Positions 7,179-16,120 of a stretch of 64,000 nucleotides of DNA are shown piece by piece. Location of the stretch: positions 22,427-86,426 of the forward strand of contig JAHBVK010000025.1 in NCBI GenBank assembly GCA_019637555.1, in the 5' to 3' direction. Under the pieces are notes generated by a model, which saw only the letters and a list, made by a program, of their open reading frames with translations, did not search any database and was not told the origin of the DNA. Both the position numbers and the translations under genes were made by a program. How positions within the stretch are numbered: the stretch's first letter is position 1; each line of letters begins with the position of its first letter. The stretch is from Anaerolineae bacterium (GTDB taxonomy: Bacteria; Chloroflexota; Anaerolineae; Aggregatilineales; UBA2796).

Positions 7179-8939
7179 ATGTCCACCGCCATTCCCGTAT
7201 CCATTTCCGCCACCTCGCGCAATCTCACTCCTGCGCTGCCCGCCGAACCGCGAAGCGATGCGCGTGTGACCTTTCCCGATGGCAGAGTCTTCAGCGCCCC
7301 CGTCGACACTACGCTGGAGAGTTATGTGCTAACTGCCTTTCCGCCAGAGCAACCGCATCCTGATGGTTTGGTGGTCGGCGCGGTGGTGGATAATCGGCTG
7401 TGCGAGTTGACGCTGCCCGTGCTGCGCGACTGCGCCATTATTCCGGTCACGCTGCGCAGTAGTGATGGCAGCCGTATCTACCGCCGTTCGCTAGCGTTCC
7501 TACTCGTCACGGCTGTCAGCGAGTGTTTCCCCGGCGTCAAGATCGCTGTGCAGCACGATGTGCCGACTGGCGGGATGTATTGCGAGTTGCAGAACCGCGC
7601 TAATTTTAACGCCGCCGAACTAGCGCAGATCGCGGAGCGGATGCGCGAGATCGTGGCGGAAGATGCGCCGATCATCCGACAAACGCTGCCCCTGAGCGAC
7701 GCCGTAGAGCACTTCCGCAGCAATGGCGATGATGATATGGTGCGTCTGCTGGAGAATCGTGGCAAAGATTACCTGACGGTATACGCACTGCGCGGTGTGA
7801 TCGATTACTTCTTCGGCTATATGGTGCCTTCGGCGCGTTATCTGTATCTATTCGATCTGGCGCTGGCAGGCAAGGGGTTTGTGCTTGCCAATCCACGACA
7901 GGAGACACCGCAAGTCCTCAGACCTTATAAGGAGTCACGGCGGCTAGAGGCGGTATTCCGGCAGTCAGATGAATGGCTGACGCTGATGGGGTTGGAAGAT
8001 GTCGGGCGCTTGAATCAGTCCATCGCGGCGGGGCGCATTCGAGAGGAAGTGCTGTTAGCGGAGGCGCTGCACTCGCGGCGCATGGAGGAGATGGCACGCG
8101 AGATCGCCATGCGCCACACCAAAGGTGCACGCTTGGTGCTGCTTTCAGGACCGTCATCGGCGGGCAAAACCACCACTTCGAAGCGGCTGGCGGTGCAGTT
8201 GATGGCTTACGGTATTCAACCGTTCGCACTGGCGATGGACGATTACTTTATCGACCGGGACTTAACACCCCGTGACGAACACGGCGATTATGATTTCGAG
8301 TCCCTGTACGCACTGAATCTAGAACGCTTCAACAGAGATTTACTCGGCTTGATGAGTGGTACGGAAGTGGCGCTGCCCCGCTACGATTTCAAACTAGGCA
8401 AGAGCGTCGAAGCTGGTTCGGTGCACCTGACCAGCGACCATATCACCATCATCGAAGGCATTCACGGGCTGAATCCCGAATTGGTGTCGCAGATCAAGCC
8501 GGAGCGCCTGTTCCGTATTTATGTATCGGCACTCACCGTGTTGAACCTGAACCGCCACAACCGTATCCCTACTACCGATGTGCGGTTACTGAGGCGAATG
8601 GTGCGCGATGCGGCGACACGCGGCTACAGCGCACAGGATACGCTGGATCGCTGGTCGAGCGTGAGGCGCGGTGAGGAGCGTTACATCTTTCCCTATCAGG
8701 AAAATGCGGACTTCATGTTCAATTCCAGCCTGTTCTACGAGTTAGCGGTATTACGCCCTTACGCCGAACCGCTGCTGCGGCAGGTGGATATCGATTCGGT
8801 GCGTTACATCGAAGCGAAGCGCCTGCTGGCATTCCTCAGTTGGGTGCGCCCCGCCGATCCTGAGTTTGTGCCCAATGATTCGCTGCTGCGCGAGTTCATC
8901 GGCGGTTCGGTGATGGAAACCTACACCCCCGGACGCTAA
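7179..8939 (+). CDS. Nucleoside (uridine) kinase with N-terminal TGS/threonyl-tRNA-synthetase-like domains
   Basis: 586 residues; ATG at 7179 with an AGAGGT site. The N-terminal part (about 20-85) resembles a TGS domain and 100-250 a tRNA-synthetase second-additional-domain-like module, as in the two-part nucleoside kinases of several phyla. The kinase domain begins near 310, with Walker A GPSSAGKTTTSKRL (G324 onward), the substrate loop MDDYFIDRDLTP, and IIEGIHGLNPEL. The expected reaction is phosphorylation of uridine/cytidine to the monophosphate using ATP or GTP. Full length with no break. With the smaller kinase upstream it forms a pair of related kinases, but the 124-base gap leaves a shared transcript uncertain. 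Confidence 0.92.
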   Translation: MSTAIPVSISATSRNLTPALPAEPRSDARVTFPDGRVFSAPVDTTLESYVLTAFPPEQPHPDGLVVGAVVDNRLCELTLPVLRDCAIIPVTLRSSDGSRIYRRSLAFLLVTAVSECFPGVKIAVQHDVPTGGMYCELQNRANFNAAELAQIAERMREIVAEDAPIIRQTLPLSDAVEHFRSNGDDDMVRLLENRGKDYLTVYALRGVIDYFFGYMVPSARYLYLFDLALAGKGFVLANPRQETPQVLRPYKESRRLEAVFRQSDEWLTLMGLEDVGRLNQSIAAGRIREEVLLAEALHSRRMEEMAREIAMRHTKGARLVLLSGPSSAGKTTTSKRLAVQLMAYGIQPFALAMDDYFIDRDLTPRDEHGDYDFESLYALNLERFNRDLLGLMSGTEVALPRYDFKLGKSVEAGSVHLTSDHITIIEGIHGLNPELVSQIKPERLFRIYVSALTVLNLNRHNRIPTTDVRLLRRMVRDAATRGYSAQDTLDRWSSVRRGEERYIFPYQENADFMFNSSLFYELAVLRPYAEPLLRQVDIDSVRYIEAKRLLAFLSWVRPADPEFVPNDSLLREFIGGSVMETYTPGR

Positions 8940-9026
8940 GAGGAAGATAGTGCCAGAGTGCCAGAAGTACCGTTAGTACCGTTGACGCTGTGGCACTTGT
9001 GTCTACTCGTTTACAGATAAGATTAT

Positions 9027-9857
9027 CTACGCCTGACGTCGTATCTGCTTGAATCGACGGGCATTCTCGGTGATGGCAACCTCTGTTGGCAGGCGCTCCA
9101 TGCTCGACGCACCGTAGAAACCTACCACATTTTCTGTGTGCGCCAGCACGTACTCGGCATCTTCCGGTTCAGCGATGGGTCCGCCATGACAGATCACCAT
9201 CACATCCTTGCGAATCGACTTGGCGGCATCGCAGATTTCCTGAACCCGTTTGACCGACTCATCCAGCGTCAGCGCCGTCTTCGCGCCGATTGCACCCTTG
9301 GTGGTCAAGCCCATGTGCGCCACGATGATATCCGCGCCTGCGCTGGTCATCGCCCGCGATTCATCAGCGTTGAAACAGTACGGCGTAGTCAGCAGATCTA
9401 GTTCGTGCGCGGCACGGATCATGTCCACTTCCAAGCTGTAGCTCATGCCTGTCTCTTCCAGCCCCTGCCGATACACGCCATCGATCAGGCCGACGGTGGG
9501 GAAATTCTGCACGCCGGAAAAGCCCATCTCTTTGATCTGTTTGAGGAAGTAGGGCATGATGCGGAAGGGATCGGTGCCGCAGACACCTGCCAGCACTGGA
9601 GTTTTGGTCACAATCGGCAGTACCTCGCCACCCATCTCCACCGTGATCGCGTTGGCATCGCCGTAGGGCATCGTCCCCGCCAGCGATCCACGCCCCGCCA
9701 TGCGGTAGCGCCCTGAATTGTAGATGATGATCAGATCAACGCCGCCCGCTTCTTCGCACTTAGCGGAAAGACCTGTGCCCGCGCCCGCGCCCACGATCAC
9801 GCCGCCACTGGCGACAAGCTGCTGCAATCTTTCCAGAATGTCGGAACGCTTAAACAT
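9027..9857 (-). CDS. Phosphoenolpyruvate hydrolase family TIM-barrel protein
   Basis: 276 residues. The sequence matches the COG5564/PEP-hydrolase-like TIM-barrel family throughout: [14 protein letters not shown] at the N-terminus, then [16 protein letters not shown], a glycine-rich MPYGDANA turn, [26 protein letters not shown], and late [11 protein letters not shown] with [12 protein letters not shown]. The family adopts a PEP-mutase/isocitrate-lyase-like barrel and is thought to act on PEP-type or 2-oxoacid substrates; direct biochemistry is sparse. Members often neighbour a UPF0261 (Tm-1-like) gene, but that partner is not in this window. AAAGGA precedes the ATG. Confidence 0.88.
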   Translation of the reverse strand: MFKRSDILERLQQLVASGGVIVGAGAGTGLSAKCEEAGGVDLIIIYNSGRYRMAGRGSLAGTMPYGDANAITVEMGGEVLPIVTKTPVLAGVCGTDPFRIMPYFLKQIKEMGFSGVQNFPTVGLIDGVYRQGLEETGMSYSLEVDMIRAAHELDLLTTPYCFNADESRAMTSAGADIIVAHMGLTTKGAIGAKTALTLDESVKRVQEICDAAKSIRKDVMVICHGGPIAEPEDAEYVLAHTENVVGFYGASSMERLPTEVAITENARRFKQIRRQA

Positions 9858-9926
9858 TGAAACTAAAAATCCTTTCTTAATCCCGAAAGCCTATCTTTTC
9901 GAGCTATTGAGCAGATTTTAGCCGGA

Positions 9927-10055
9927 TTAATCCCAATGTGCGCTATCGAGTTCAGGGTCGGCAAGCAGTTCATTGATGGAGCGCAGCATCGTCTCCAGCC
10001 GCAGTAGGGCGATGATGCTGATGAGGATAATTGGTAATAGTAAGCGACTCTTCAT
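9927..10055 (-). CDS. 42-residue single-pass membrane peptide downstream of the sensor kinase
   Basis: Read directly from the sequence. ATG at 10055, stop TAA at 9929-9927, 42 residues. It begins MKSRLLLPIILISIIALL, giving a Lys/Arg flank and one hydrophobic helix, followed by a polar amphipathic tail ending in DPELDSAHWD. It starts 16 bases after the stop of the histidine kinase gene on the same strand, with a weak GGGAT ribosome site, so translational coupling is likely. Small membrane peptides encoded beside two-component kinases often modulate them (as MgrB does PhoQ), and that role here is inference by position only. A chance ORF is possible, but the N-terminal helix and charge pattern argue for a real peptide. 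Confidence 0.5.
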   Translation of the reverse strand: MKSRLLLPIILISIIALLRLETMLRSINELLADPELDSAHWD

Positions 10056-10071
10056 CAGTTATCCCGTTTGG

Positions 10072-11418
10072 TTACAGCGGAAGCTTAATCGTGAAGGCGC
10101 TGCCCTTGCCCGCAATGCCATCGCTGGTGGCGCTGATCGTACCACCGTGCGCCTCCACGAATGCCCGCGCAATCGCCAGTCCCAAGCCCGCGCCACCTGT
10201 GCGACGGCTGCGGCTGCTATCCACGCGGTAGAAACGCTCAAAGATGTACGGTAAATGAGCGTTGGGGATTCCTTCCCCGCTGTCCTGTACCGTCAGCACC
10301 GCGCGATCCGTTTCCGAACTGAGACTGACTTCAACGCTGCCGCCCGATGGTGTATGCGCCAGCGCGTTGCTGATCAGGTTGCCCAGCACTTGCGCCAAGC
10401 GTGCCGCGTCCGCCTTGACCGTCAGCGGTTGGGCAGGCAGATCAGCCGTCAGCTTGATCCCTTCCTGTTCCGCTAGACTACCGAACAATTCCACCTGATC
10501 GGCGGTCAGTTCCGCCAGATTGAACGGTTGGCGGTTCAACTTCAACTGTGAAGCTTCCGCCTGACTCAGTTCGTGCAAATCGTTGACCAGACGCCCTAAC
10601 AGCCGTGTCTGCTCATAAAGTCGGTTGATCTCTACCTTGCTCAGGGGATAGACATCATCGAGGATCGCCTGCAAGTTCCCCTGCAATACCGTTAGCGGCG
10701 TACGTAGTTCGTGGGCTACATCTGCCACCAGATTGCGCCGCAACCGTTCCGCCTGTTCCAGATCGCGGGACATTTCGTTGAACGCCTGCGCCAGATCGCG
10801 CACTTCCTTCGAGCCTTCAATCTGCACCTGCTGATACTGCTTGCGCGATCCGATGGCGCGGGCGGCAGCGGCAAGGCGGCTGATCGGCGCGGTCAGGCTG
10901 CGACTCATCACGATGCCTGCCAGTAAACTAATTCCGGCGACGATCAAAGTGATGTTGAGTAAGGTGTGCGACAACCGCTGCATCAGCACTGCGTTCAGCG
11001 AATCCGGTGGTTGCAAAGTGACGCGCTCGATCTGCACATAGCCGCGCAATACGCCATCGACCACAATCGGCAGCATGTTATCCAAGCGCGAAGCGGGCAC
11101 AATATCGCCAACGCTCTTGCCAGTCAACACGGAGCCATCAGCATCCAGCACCGAGACGGTCAGTTTGGCATCAGGACCGATCCAGAAACTTTCGGGGCGC
11201 TGCTCCCAGAAGGTAGTGATGTCCGTCCAACTTCCATGTTCCCGATAGTAAGCACGCAGGTTTTCCATCAAGCCGCCGGGGGCGTTGATCTCATCGCGCA
11301 TGATGCCGCGAAACGCCTCTGTCTGGGGCAACAAATTGCTGGTCAGCGCGATCACGATGCTAGTGATCACGATGACTGCGCCGAAAACAAGACTGAGGCG
11401 TATCCACAGGCGGTTCAT
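10072..11418 (-). CDS. Sensor histidine kinase (HAMP, HisKA, HATPase)
   Basis: 448 residues. Topology: TM1 (about 5-28), an extracytoplasmic sensor region (about 30-150), TM2 (about 152-171), HAMP (about 172-225), then a HisKA domain with VADVAHELRTPLTV (phospho-acceptor His236), an N box GNLISNALAHTP, a G1 box QDSGEGIP, an F box FERFYRV and a G2 box GAGLGLAIARAF. All boxes are intact, so it should autophosphorylate and transfer to the adjacent OmpR-type regulator, whose stop lies five bases upstream of this ATG. The signal is unknown; the extracytoplasmic part is a small mixed domain. The position downstream of a MacAB-like efflux locus suggests envelope or toxic-compound sensing. Confidence 0.93.
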   Translation of the reverse strand: MNRLWIRLSLVFGAVIVITSIVIALTSNLLPQTEAFRGIMRDEINAPGGLMENLRAYYREHGSWTDITTFWEQRPESFWIGPDAKLTVSVLDADGSVLTGKSVGDIVPASRLDNMLPIVVDGVLRGYVQIERVTLQPPDSLNAVLMQRLSHTLLNITLIVAGISLLAGIVMSRSLTAPISRLAAAARAIGSRKQYQQVQIEGSKEVRDLAQAFNEMSRDLEQAERLRRNLVADVAHELRTPLTVLQGNLQAILDDVYPLSKVEINRLYEQTRLLGRLVNDLHELSQAEASQLKLNRQPFNLAELTADQVELFGSLAEQEGIKLTADLPAQPLTVKADAARLAQVLGNLISNALAHTPSGGSVEVSLSSETDRAVLTVQDSGEGIPNAHLPYIFERFYRVDSSRSRRTGGAGLGLAIARAFVEAHGGTISATSDGIAGKGSAFTIKLPL

Positions 11419-11423
11419 GAGCG

Positions 11424-12167
11424 CTAACCCCCGTTACCCACGAAGCGATAGCCGATCCCGTAGACGGTATGGATATAGGTTGGCTGCGCCGGATCGTTCT
11501 CGACTTTGCGCCGTAGATTCTTGATATGGCTGTCCAGTGTGCGCTCTAGACTTTCGCTGTCGAAGCCGAGCACCTGTTCTGCTAGCTCGGAACGCGGAAA
11601 GGCGTAACCGGGATTTTCCATGAACACGCGCAGCAGCTTGAACTCGGTAGGCGTCAGTTCGACGGGTTCGCCATCGCGGAACACCTGATGCTGATTGATG
11701 TCCAGAAATAGCCCTTGCACCTGTAGAATCTGCTGACGGCTGACATTCTCTGGTAAGGTGCGGCGCAGCACTGAGCGTACGCGGGCAACTACTTCGCGCG
11801 GATTGAAGGGTTTAGTCACATAATCGTCCGCGCCCAACTCCAGCCCGACGATCTTATCAGTGTCCTCGACGCGCGCGGTCAGCATGATGATCGGGATGTT
11901 CTTGAGTGCCGGATCGCTGCGACAGATGCGCGTGATGTCCCAACCGTCCCGATCCGGCAGCATGAGATCGAGCACTAATAAGGCGGGAGTTTCCCGTCTT
12001 AACGTGTGCAGCGCGGATTCGCCATCATAGGCGGTAAACACCTGATAGCCCGCTTGTTCCAGATAAGCACGCACTAAGCGCACGATCTCACGATCATCAT
12101 CCACGATCAAGATGCGCTGCGTGGGCGCAACAGAAGGATGAAGTGATTGTGATGATAGTGATGACAT
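11424..12167 (-). CDS. OmpR/PhoB-family response regulator
   Basis: 247 residues from the ATG at 12167, which has GAGG six bases upstream; a 33-residue open extension further upstream is not taken. The receiver domain (about 18-130) contains IVDDDREI (acidic pocket), phospho-acceptor Asp67 in LVLDLMLPDRDG, the switch Thr in MLTARV, and Lys119 in YVTKPF. The C-terminus (about 150-245) is a winged-helix Trans_reg_C domain with LTPTEFKLLRVF and RTLDSHIKNLRRKVE. It forms an operon with the kinase that follows. Its 5' region (12168-12454) contains repeat R1, 162 bases upstream of the start. Confidence 0.94.
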   Translation of the reverse strand: MSSLSSQSLHPSVAPTQRILIVDDDREIVRLVRAYLEQAGYQVFTAYDGESALHTLRRETPALLVLDLMLPDRDGWDITRICRSDPALKNIPIIMLTARVEDTDKIVGLELGADDYVTKPFNPREVVARVRSVLRRTLPENVSRQQILQVQGLFLDINQHQVFRDGEPVELTPTEFKLLRVFMENPGYAFPRSELAEQVLGFDSESLERTLDSHIKNLRRKVENDPAQPTYIHTVYGIGYRFVGNGG

Positions 12168-12328
12168 GACTGCCTCGTCGTCTCCTAATAATACCAATAA
12201 TCCCGATGCAGTTACGCTGCGGGGGAACACAGCCGCCGCTGCATCGGGACATACATCTACTGCCATTACGGGGGCAACCGTATTGCCCTATAGAGTGTAT
12301 GCGCGAGATGTTCAGAAGATGTTCGTTA

Positions 12329-12449
12329 ACCTGAGTTTCAGATGAGCCGCACCTGCTGCACTCCGCCTCAGAGGGGTATGTTCGTTGCCAACCGAGTCCC
12401 CTCTCTGTAAAGGCGCGAAGCGTCGGGGTGAGGTAAATCCGAAACACCA
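12329..12449. mobile_element. R1 miniature element, copy 1, flanked by 8-bp direct repeat GTTCGTTA
   Basis: A 121-bp non-coding element starting ACCTGAGTTTCAGAT and ending ATCCGAAACACCA, so its ends are imperfect inverted repeats. An exact 8-bp direct repeat, GTTCGTTA, flanks it (12321-12328 and 12450-12457), as expected for a target-site duplication. The interior carries a CCTCACCCC / GGGGA hairpin shared with the copies at 59619-59769 and 62612-62932. The right-hand duplication contains the stop codon (TAA, 12457-12455) of the beta-propeller gene, so the insertion took place exactly at that gene's end. Confidence 0.8.
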
Positions 12450-12454
12450 GTTCG

Positions 12455-13687
12455 TTAGTTCACCTTCACGATAGTTGCTGCCGTGATCTGCGGAGTCGGC
12501 GTCTGCGCTGGATCGGGAGTTGCCTGCCCTGCGCCTCTACCACCACCGAAACTGCTGTGCAGCACGTAGATCGATCCGTCCTTGATCACTGCTGAGACTG
12601 CCCCATTTTCTACCGTGATCTTCTGATCGATGCTGGCAGTAGCGAAACTATCCGTACTGCTCAGGATATACACCGTTTGGGCGCTAATGACCACTACCTT
12701 ACCGTCGTCCGTTAAGCGCATTCCGTCCGCGCCCGTGATCGGCTCAGGCAGCGTCACTTCGGTGATGTTGGCGGGATTATCCAGCGGAATCTTGAACAGC
12801 TTGCCCTCGCCGGATTTATCGACCAGCAGATAACCACTAGGATCGAAAACGATGCCGTTCAAGCCCAGTCGGTTATCGAAGCCACCGATCCCGCCGAAAC
12901 CGCCGCCGAATCCACCACCAGCGCCAGCGCCGGGAGCAGCAGGTGTACCCTGATCCGTTTGCCCGCCCTGACCACCTTGCCCACCACCCCCGAACCGTCC
13001 ACCGATCATTCCTGCTAGATCGATGCCGAACTTAGGATCGCTCAGATACGCCGGATTGCCACTCGGATCGACGCGATAGACCGCGCCTGCGATGCTATCG
13101 GTGACGTAAGCATTGCCCTGTGCATCCACCGCTACGTCATTGGCGAAGCGAATGTTTAACGCTCCCGTGCTCGGAGCAACGTTGGTCAGATCGATCTTGA
13201 ACAGGCGGGCTTTGGTGTTCAGATCGAATACGAACAGATAGATCGAGGAATTCAGATTGCCGAAGAATCCACCGCCACCAGTTGGCGGCGTGAAATCGGC
13301 TGGCGGTGTGCCTTGAAAGCCACCTTGCCCTGCACCACCGCCCTGCCCGCCGCGAAACCGTCCGATCATCGAACCGAGTCCGCTGCTGACCACGAACAGC
13401 TTGCCATCTGCCACCGTGATGCCCGATGACGTGGTCAGTTCGCTATCCTGAATGAACGGCGTCGTAGTGCCATCCGCCGCCACCTCGTAGATCGTACCCG
13501 TCGTCAGCGAACCAACGAGATAGTTACCCGTCGCCGGATTGATCGTGATGCTCTCAGGGATGATGCTGGCATCCGAGAGCGTGATCGTCTCCTGTCCCTG
13601 CGCTTGTACCTCAGTGAACGGTACAGCGATCACCAGTGAACTTAGCAGCAGCGCCGCCGCCACGAGTCGATTGATTGTTTTGTGCAT
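12455..13687 (-). CDS. Secreted Gly-rich beta-propeller (SMP-30/NHL-like)
   Basis: 410 residues from the ATG at 13687, directly preceded by GGGAGG; a start four codons earlier would translate the ribosome site. The N-terminus is a signal peptide (HKTINRLVAAALLLSSLVIA, then a VQA cleavage-like site). The rest has repeated blade patterns (NPATGNYLVGSLTTGTIYEV, DVAVDAQGNAYVTDS, FDPSGYLLVDKSGEGKLFKI), typical of SMP-30/gluconolactonase or NHL-type propellers. Two Gly/Gln-rich loops (about 120-150 and 235-280) interrupt it, similar in composition to segments in the ABC permease and adaptor upstream. It is the fifth gene after the adaptor on the same strand. It is probably exported and lipid- or wall-facing; binding of a ligand rather than catalysis is plausible but unproven. 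Confidence 0.82.
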   Translation of the reverse strand: MHKTINRLVAAALLLSSLVIAVPFTEVQAQGQETITLSDASIIPESITINPATGNYLVGSLTTGTIYEVAADGTTTPFIQDSELTTSSGITVADGKLFVVSSGLGSMIGRFRGGQGGGAGQGGFQGTPPADFTPPTGGGGFFGNLNSSIYLFVFDLNTKARLFKIDLTNVAPSTGALNIRFANDVAVDAQGNAYVTDSIAGAVYRVDPSGNPAYLSDPKFGIDLAGMIGGRFGGGGQGGQGGQTDQGTPAAPGAGAGGGFGGGFGGIGGFDNRLGLNGIVFDPSGYLLVDKSGEGKLFKIPLDNPANITEVTLPEPITGADGMRLTDDGKVVVISAQTVYILSSTDSFATASIDQKITVENGAVSAVIKDGSIYVLHSSFGGGRGAGQATPDPAQTPTPQITAATIVKVN

Positions 13688-13726
13688 ACATCCTCCCAAA
13701 AGAACTGCGCCGATTACGCCCTAATT

Positions 13727-13805
13727 GGGTGGGTTAGAAACCCACCCCTACGATGTGATTGTTAGTAAAGTTGCGTGTTGTAGGGGTAGGTTTAAAAACC
13801 TACCC
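13727..13805. repeat. Two R5 hairpin repeats
   Basis: GGGTGGGTT-AGA-AACCCACCC (13727-13747) and GGGTAGGTTTAAAAACCTACCC (13784-13805) are two palindromes with opposite-facing CCCTACGAT / TTGTAGGGG borders. Similar hairpins occur at 23956-23976, 45974-46002 and 57001-57021. They lie between the propeller gene and the double-SBP gene and could form an mRNA hairpin, but no U-tract follows. Confidence 0.75.
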
Positions 13806-13817
13806 TCTTAAAAAGCG

Positions 13818-16103
13818 TCACCGTGCCAACAGTGTGCCATCGTCATAACGGGCGATCTCGCGGATGCCGCTGCTATCGCTGCCGACACTGAGCAAGATCA
13901 CCGCGCGGGTAAATTCACCGTTCTCGTACTCCGATGGACGGTAAATGCCCTGCACGCCGCGAAATTCATCCACATCCAACAGCCACGAACGCAGACTGCT
14001 GGCGCTAGCACTCGCTTTCGATAATCCATCCGCGATCAAGTAGATGGCGTCATAGTAAGCGGCACTTTGTGGCGTCGGTGAAGTACCGTAGCGCGTGCTG
14101 TAGCGTGCGCTGAAGTCGCGGCTCGCCCAATCGCCCGCCGTTGACCACCACGTTTGCGCCGCGATCACTTCGATCCCGTTGGGAACGGTCAGCGTCGCCG
14201 CCATCTCCGGCGTCAGATAGCCGTAGACAAAGACGCCTTGCCAGCCCTGATCACCGAGCGCCTTGAGCAGCGCACTAGCGGCAGGCTGCGTCGTCCACAC
14301 GAACACCGCCTGAGCGCCGGAACTTTTGATCTGTTGGGCGTACTGCGTGTAGTCCTTCTGATCGACATCGTGTTCCAGCGACAGCACCACGCGCCCATCA
14401 TCCGAGTCGTCGATGCTTTTCTTGACCGCCGTGATCGTATCGATACCATAATCGGTGCGGGCGGCGAAGGTGGCGAAGCTAGTCAGTTCGCGCTCGTTCA
14501 GCAGATAATTGGCGGCTGCTTGTGCCATCACCGTATCATCGGCGCGTACTTGCAGCACGAAGTCCGTCGCGTCGCTGGTGGTGATCTGCGCGGAGGTCGC
14601 GGAGACTAACTCCGGCAGGCTGTTGCTCGACGCCGCGCTGAGTACCGACAGGATATGCCCGTTGAAATCAGGACCAAGGATGATCGTCGCGCCGTCCGTC
14701 TTTGCCTGCGAGATCGCCGTGCTGACTGCTGCGCTGTCCGCTGCGTTGTAGCCTTTGACCACCAGCGTATAGCGGGTACTGTTACGGATCACGCCGCCGC
14801 GATCATTGATCTCGCGTGCTGCCAGTTGCGCCGCTTGTAGTGCCGATTTGCCTGTCGCTGCCGAGATGCCGTCCGTCGTGCCAATCACCGCGATAGTGAT
14901 CGTCGCTTGATCGCTCGGCGTTTCCGTCGTAGTGTCAGGCACAATGGTGTTCAGGCAGGTCGTGCAATCGCCATCCACGTATCGCGCCGCCTCGATGAAC
15001 TGACCATCCGGCTGCGCTTGGAACAGCAGCGCATCATCGCTCTCGGCGTTGTTGTAGATGCCCTGCACGCCGTCGAAATCGCGTAGGCTGCGAAGTTGGC
15101 TGGCGATGCTGGACGCGCTGTTGCCCGATGAAGTCTCGCGGATCGCCGCCGCCAGCATTTCCACCGCGTCATAGTACGCTGCCGCGTTGTTGCTCGGCTG
15201 TCCGTTCCAGCGTGCCGCGTAATCCGACACGAAATCCTGACTCTGTGCGTCGTAGGCGTTGATCGACCACGCGCCCGCGCCGACGATGTTCGTGGCATTC
15301 TCTGCGCCGACTCGCGCCACGAAGCCATCATCCAGCGCCGGATACACGATCAAGCCATTCCAACCTTCTACACGCAGCGCCTTGAGCAGCAGTTCCATCT
15401 GCGGATCAAGCGTCCACGCCACCACCACTTCGGCGCGCGCGTCGCGGATCGTCTGTGCTTCTTCGGTGAAATCGTCAGCGTCCGATGCTTGCGTCAGATC
15501 GGCAACGATCTTGCTGCTGCCCGCCTGTGACTTGAACTCCTTGATCCCCGCTTGCGCTGATTCGGTATCGGCGGCGACGGCGGCGATCCGCGTGTACAAG
15601 CGTTGATCCACCAGATAGTCCGCGATCATCCGCGCCATCGTCGTGTCATCGGGAGTCAGGCGAAATACATTGCTGCGGCTGCTGCCCGTCACCGTCGTCA
15701 GCACGGCAACACTTGGCGATCCGGCGTTCAGCAGCGCGTCCAACCGATCCGCGTCATTAGGACCGAGGATCGCCACCGCGCCATCCGCCTTGATGTCCGT
15801 CAGCGCGTCGCTGACATCGCTGTTGCTATCGGCGGTGTAATACTTGACGTTGAGTTGATAGCGATCCTCATCGGTGTCGGTCAAGCCATCGCCGTTGATC
15901 TGCTCTGCCGCCAGCACCGCCGCCTGATACAGATTGCGATCCACTTCCGCCTGTGTGCCGCTGCCCGCGCCGATGAAGGCGATGTTCAGCGTGGTCGCGT
16001 CCTGTGCCCGCGCGGTGTTCGAGGTCGCCGTGATCGCGCTGCCTGCGATCAACGCCACTGCGCCAAGAGCCGTAATTAGTCGTCTAATGTGCATGATCTT
16101 CAT
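13818..16103 (-). CDS. Tandem two-domain LivJ-type (type I periplasmic-binding fold) ligand-binding protein
   Basis: 761 residues. A signal peptide (about 5-33, ending ATSNTARAQ) is followed by two complete type I periplasmic-binding modules, about 38-380 and 397-761. Each repeats the same landmarks: LNIAFIGAGSG / ITIAVIGTTDG at the start, VAILGPNDADR / TIILGPDFNGH, VVAWTLDPQMELLLKAL / VFVWTTQPAASALLKAL, NNAAAYYDAVEML / PQSAAYYDAIYLI, and DFDGVQGIY / EFRGVQGIY. A CTTC pair sits in the linker. Normal family members have one module and pair with Liv-type permeases, none of which is here. It follows the MacB-type permease gene by 17 bases and probably feeds ligand or signal to that system. The substrate is unknown. 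Confidence 0.88.
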   Translation of the reverse strand: MKIMHIRRLITALGAVALIAGSAITATSNTARAQDATTLNIAFIGAGSGTQAEVDRNLYQAAVLAAEQINGDGLTDTDEDRYQLNVKYYTADSNSDVSDALTDIKADGAVAILGPNDADRLDALLNAGSPSVAVLTTVTGSSRSNVFRLTPDDTTMARMIADYLVDQRLYTRIAAVAADTESAQAGIKEFKSQAGSSKIVADLTQASDADDFTEEAQTIRDARAEVVVAWTLDPQMELLLKALRVEGWNGLIVYPALDDGFVARVGAENATNIVGAGAWSINAYDAQSQDFVSDYAARWNGQPSNNAAAYYDAVEMLAAAIRETSSGNSASSIASQLRSLRDFDGVQGIYNNAESDDALLFQAQPDGQFIEAARYVDGDCTTCLNTIVPDTTTETPSDQATITIAVIGTTDGISAATGKSALQAAQLAAREINDRGGVIRNSTRYTLVVKGYNAADSAAVSTAISQAKTDGATIILGPDFNGHILSVLSAASSNSLPELVSATSAQITTSDATDFVLQVRADDTVMAQAAANYLLNERELTSFATFAARTDYGIDTITAVKKSIDDSDDGRVVLSLEHDVDQKDYTQYAQQIKSSGAQAVFVWTTQPAASALLKALGDQGWQGVFVYGYLTPEMAATLTVPNGIEVIAAQTWWSTAGDWASRDFSARYSTRYGTSPTPQSAAYYDAIYLIADGLSKASASASSLRSWLLDVDEFRGVQGIYRPSEYENGEFTRAVILLSVGSDSSGIREIARYDDGTLLAR

Positions 16104-16120
16104 TCCATTCCGGTACGCAT

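Noticed and set aside
6962..7309. Minus-strand ORF over the junction of the two kinase genes
   Set aside because: It overlaps coding sequence of both kinases in another frame and has no ribosome site; a shadow frame.
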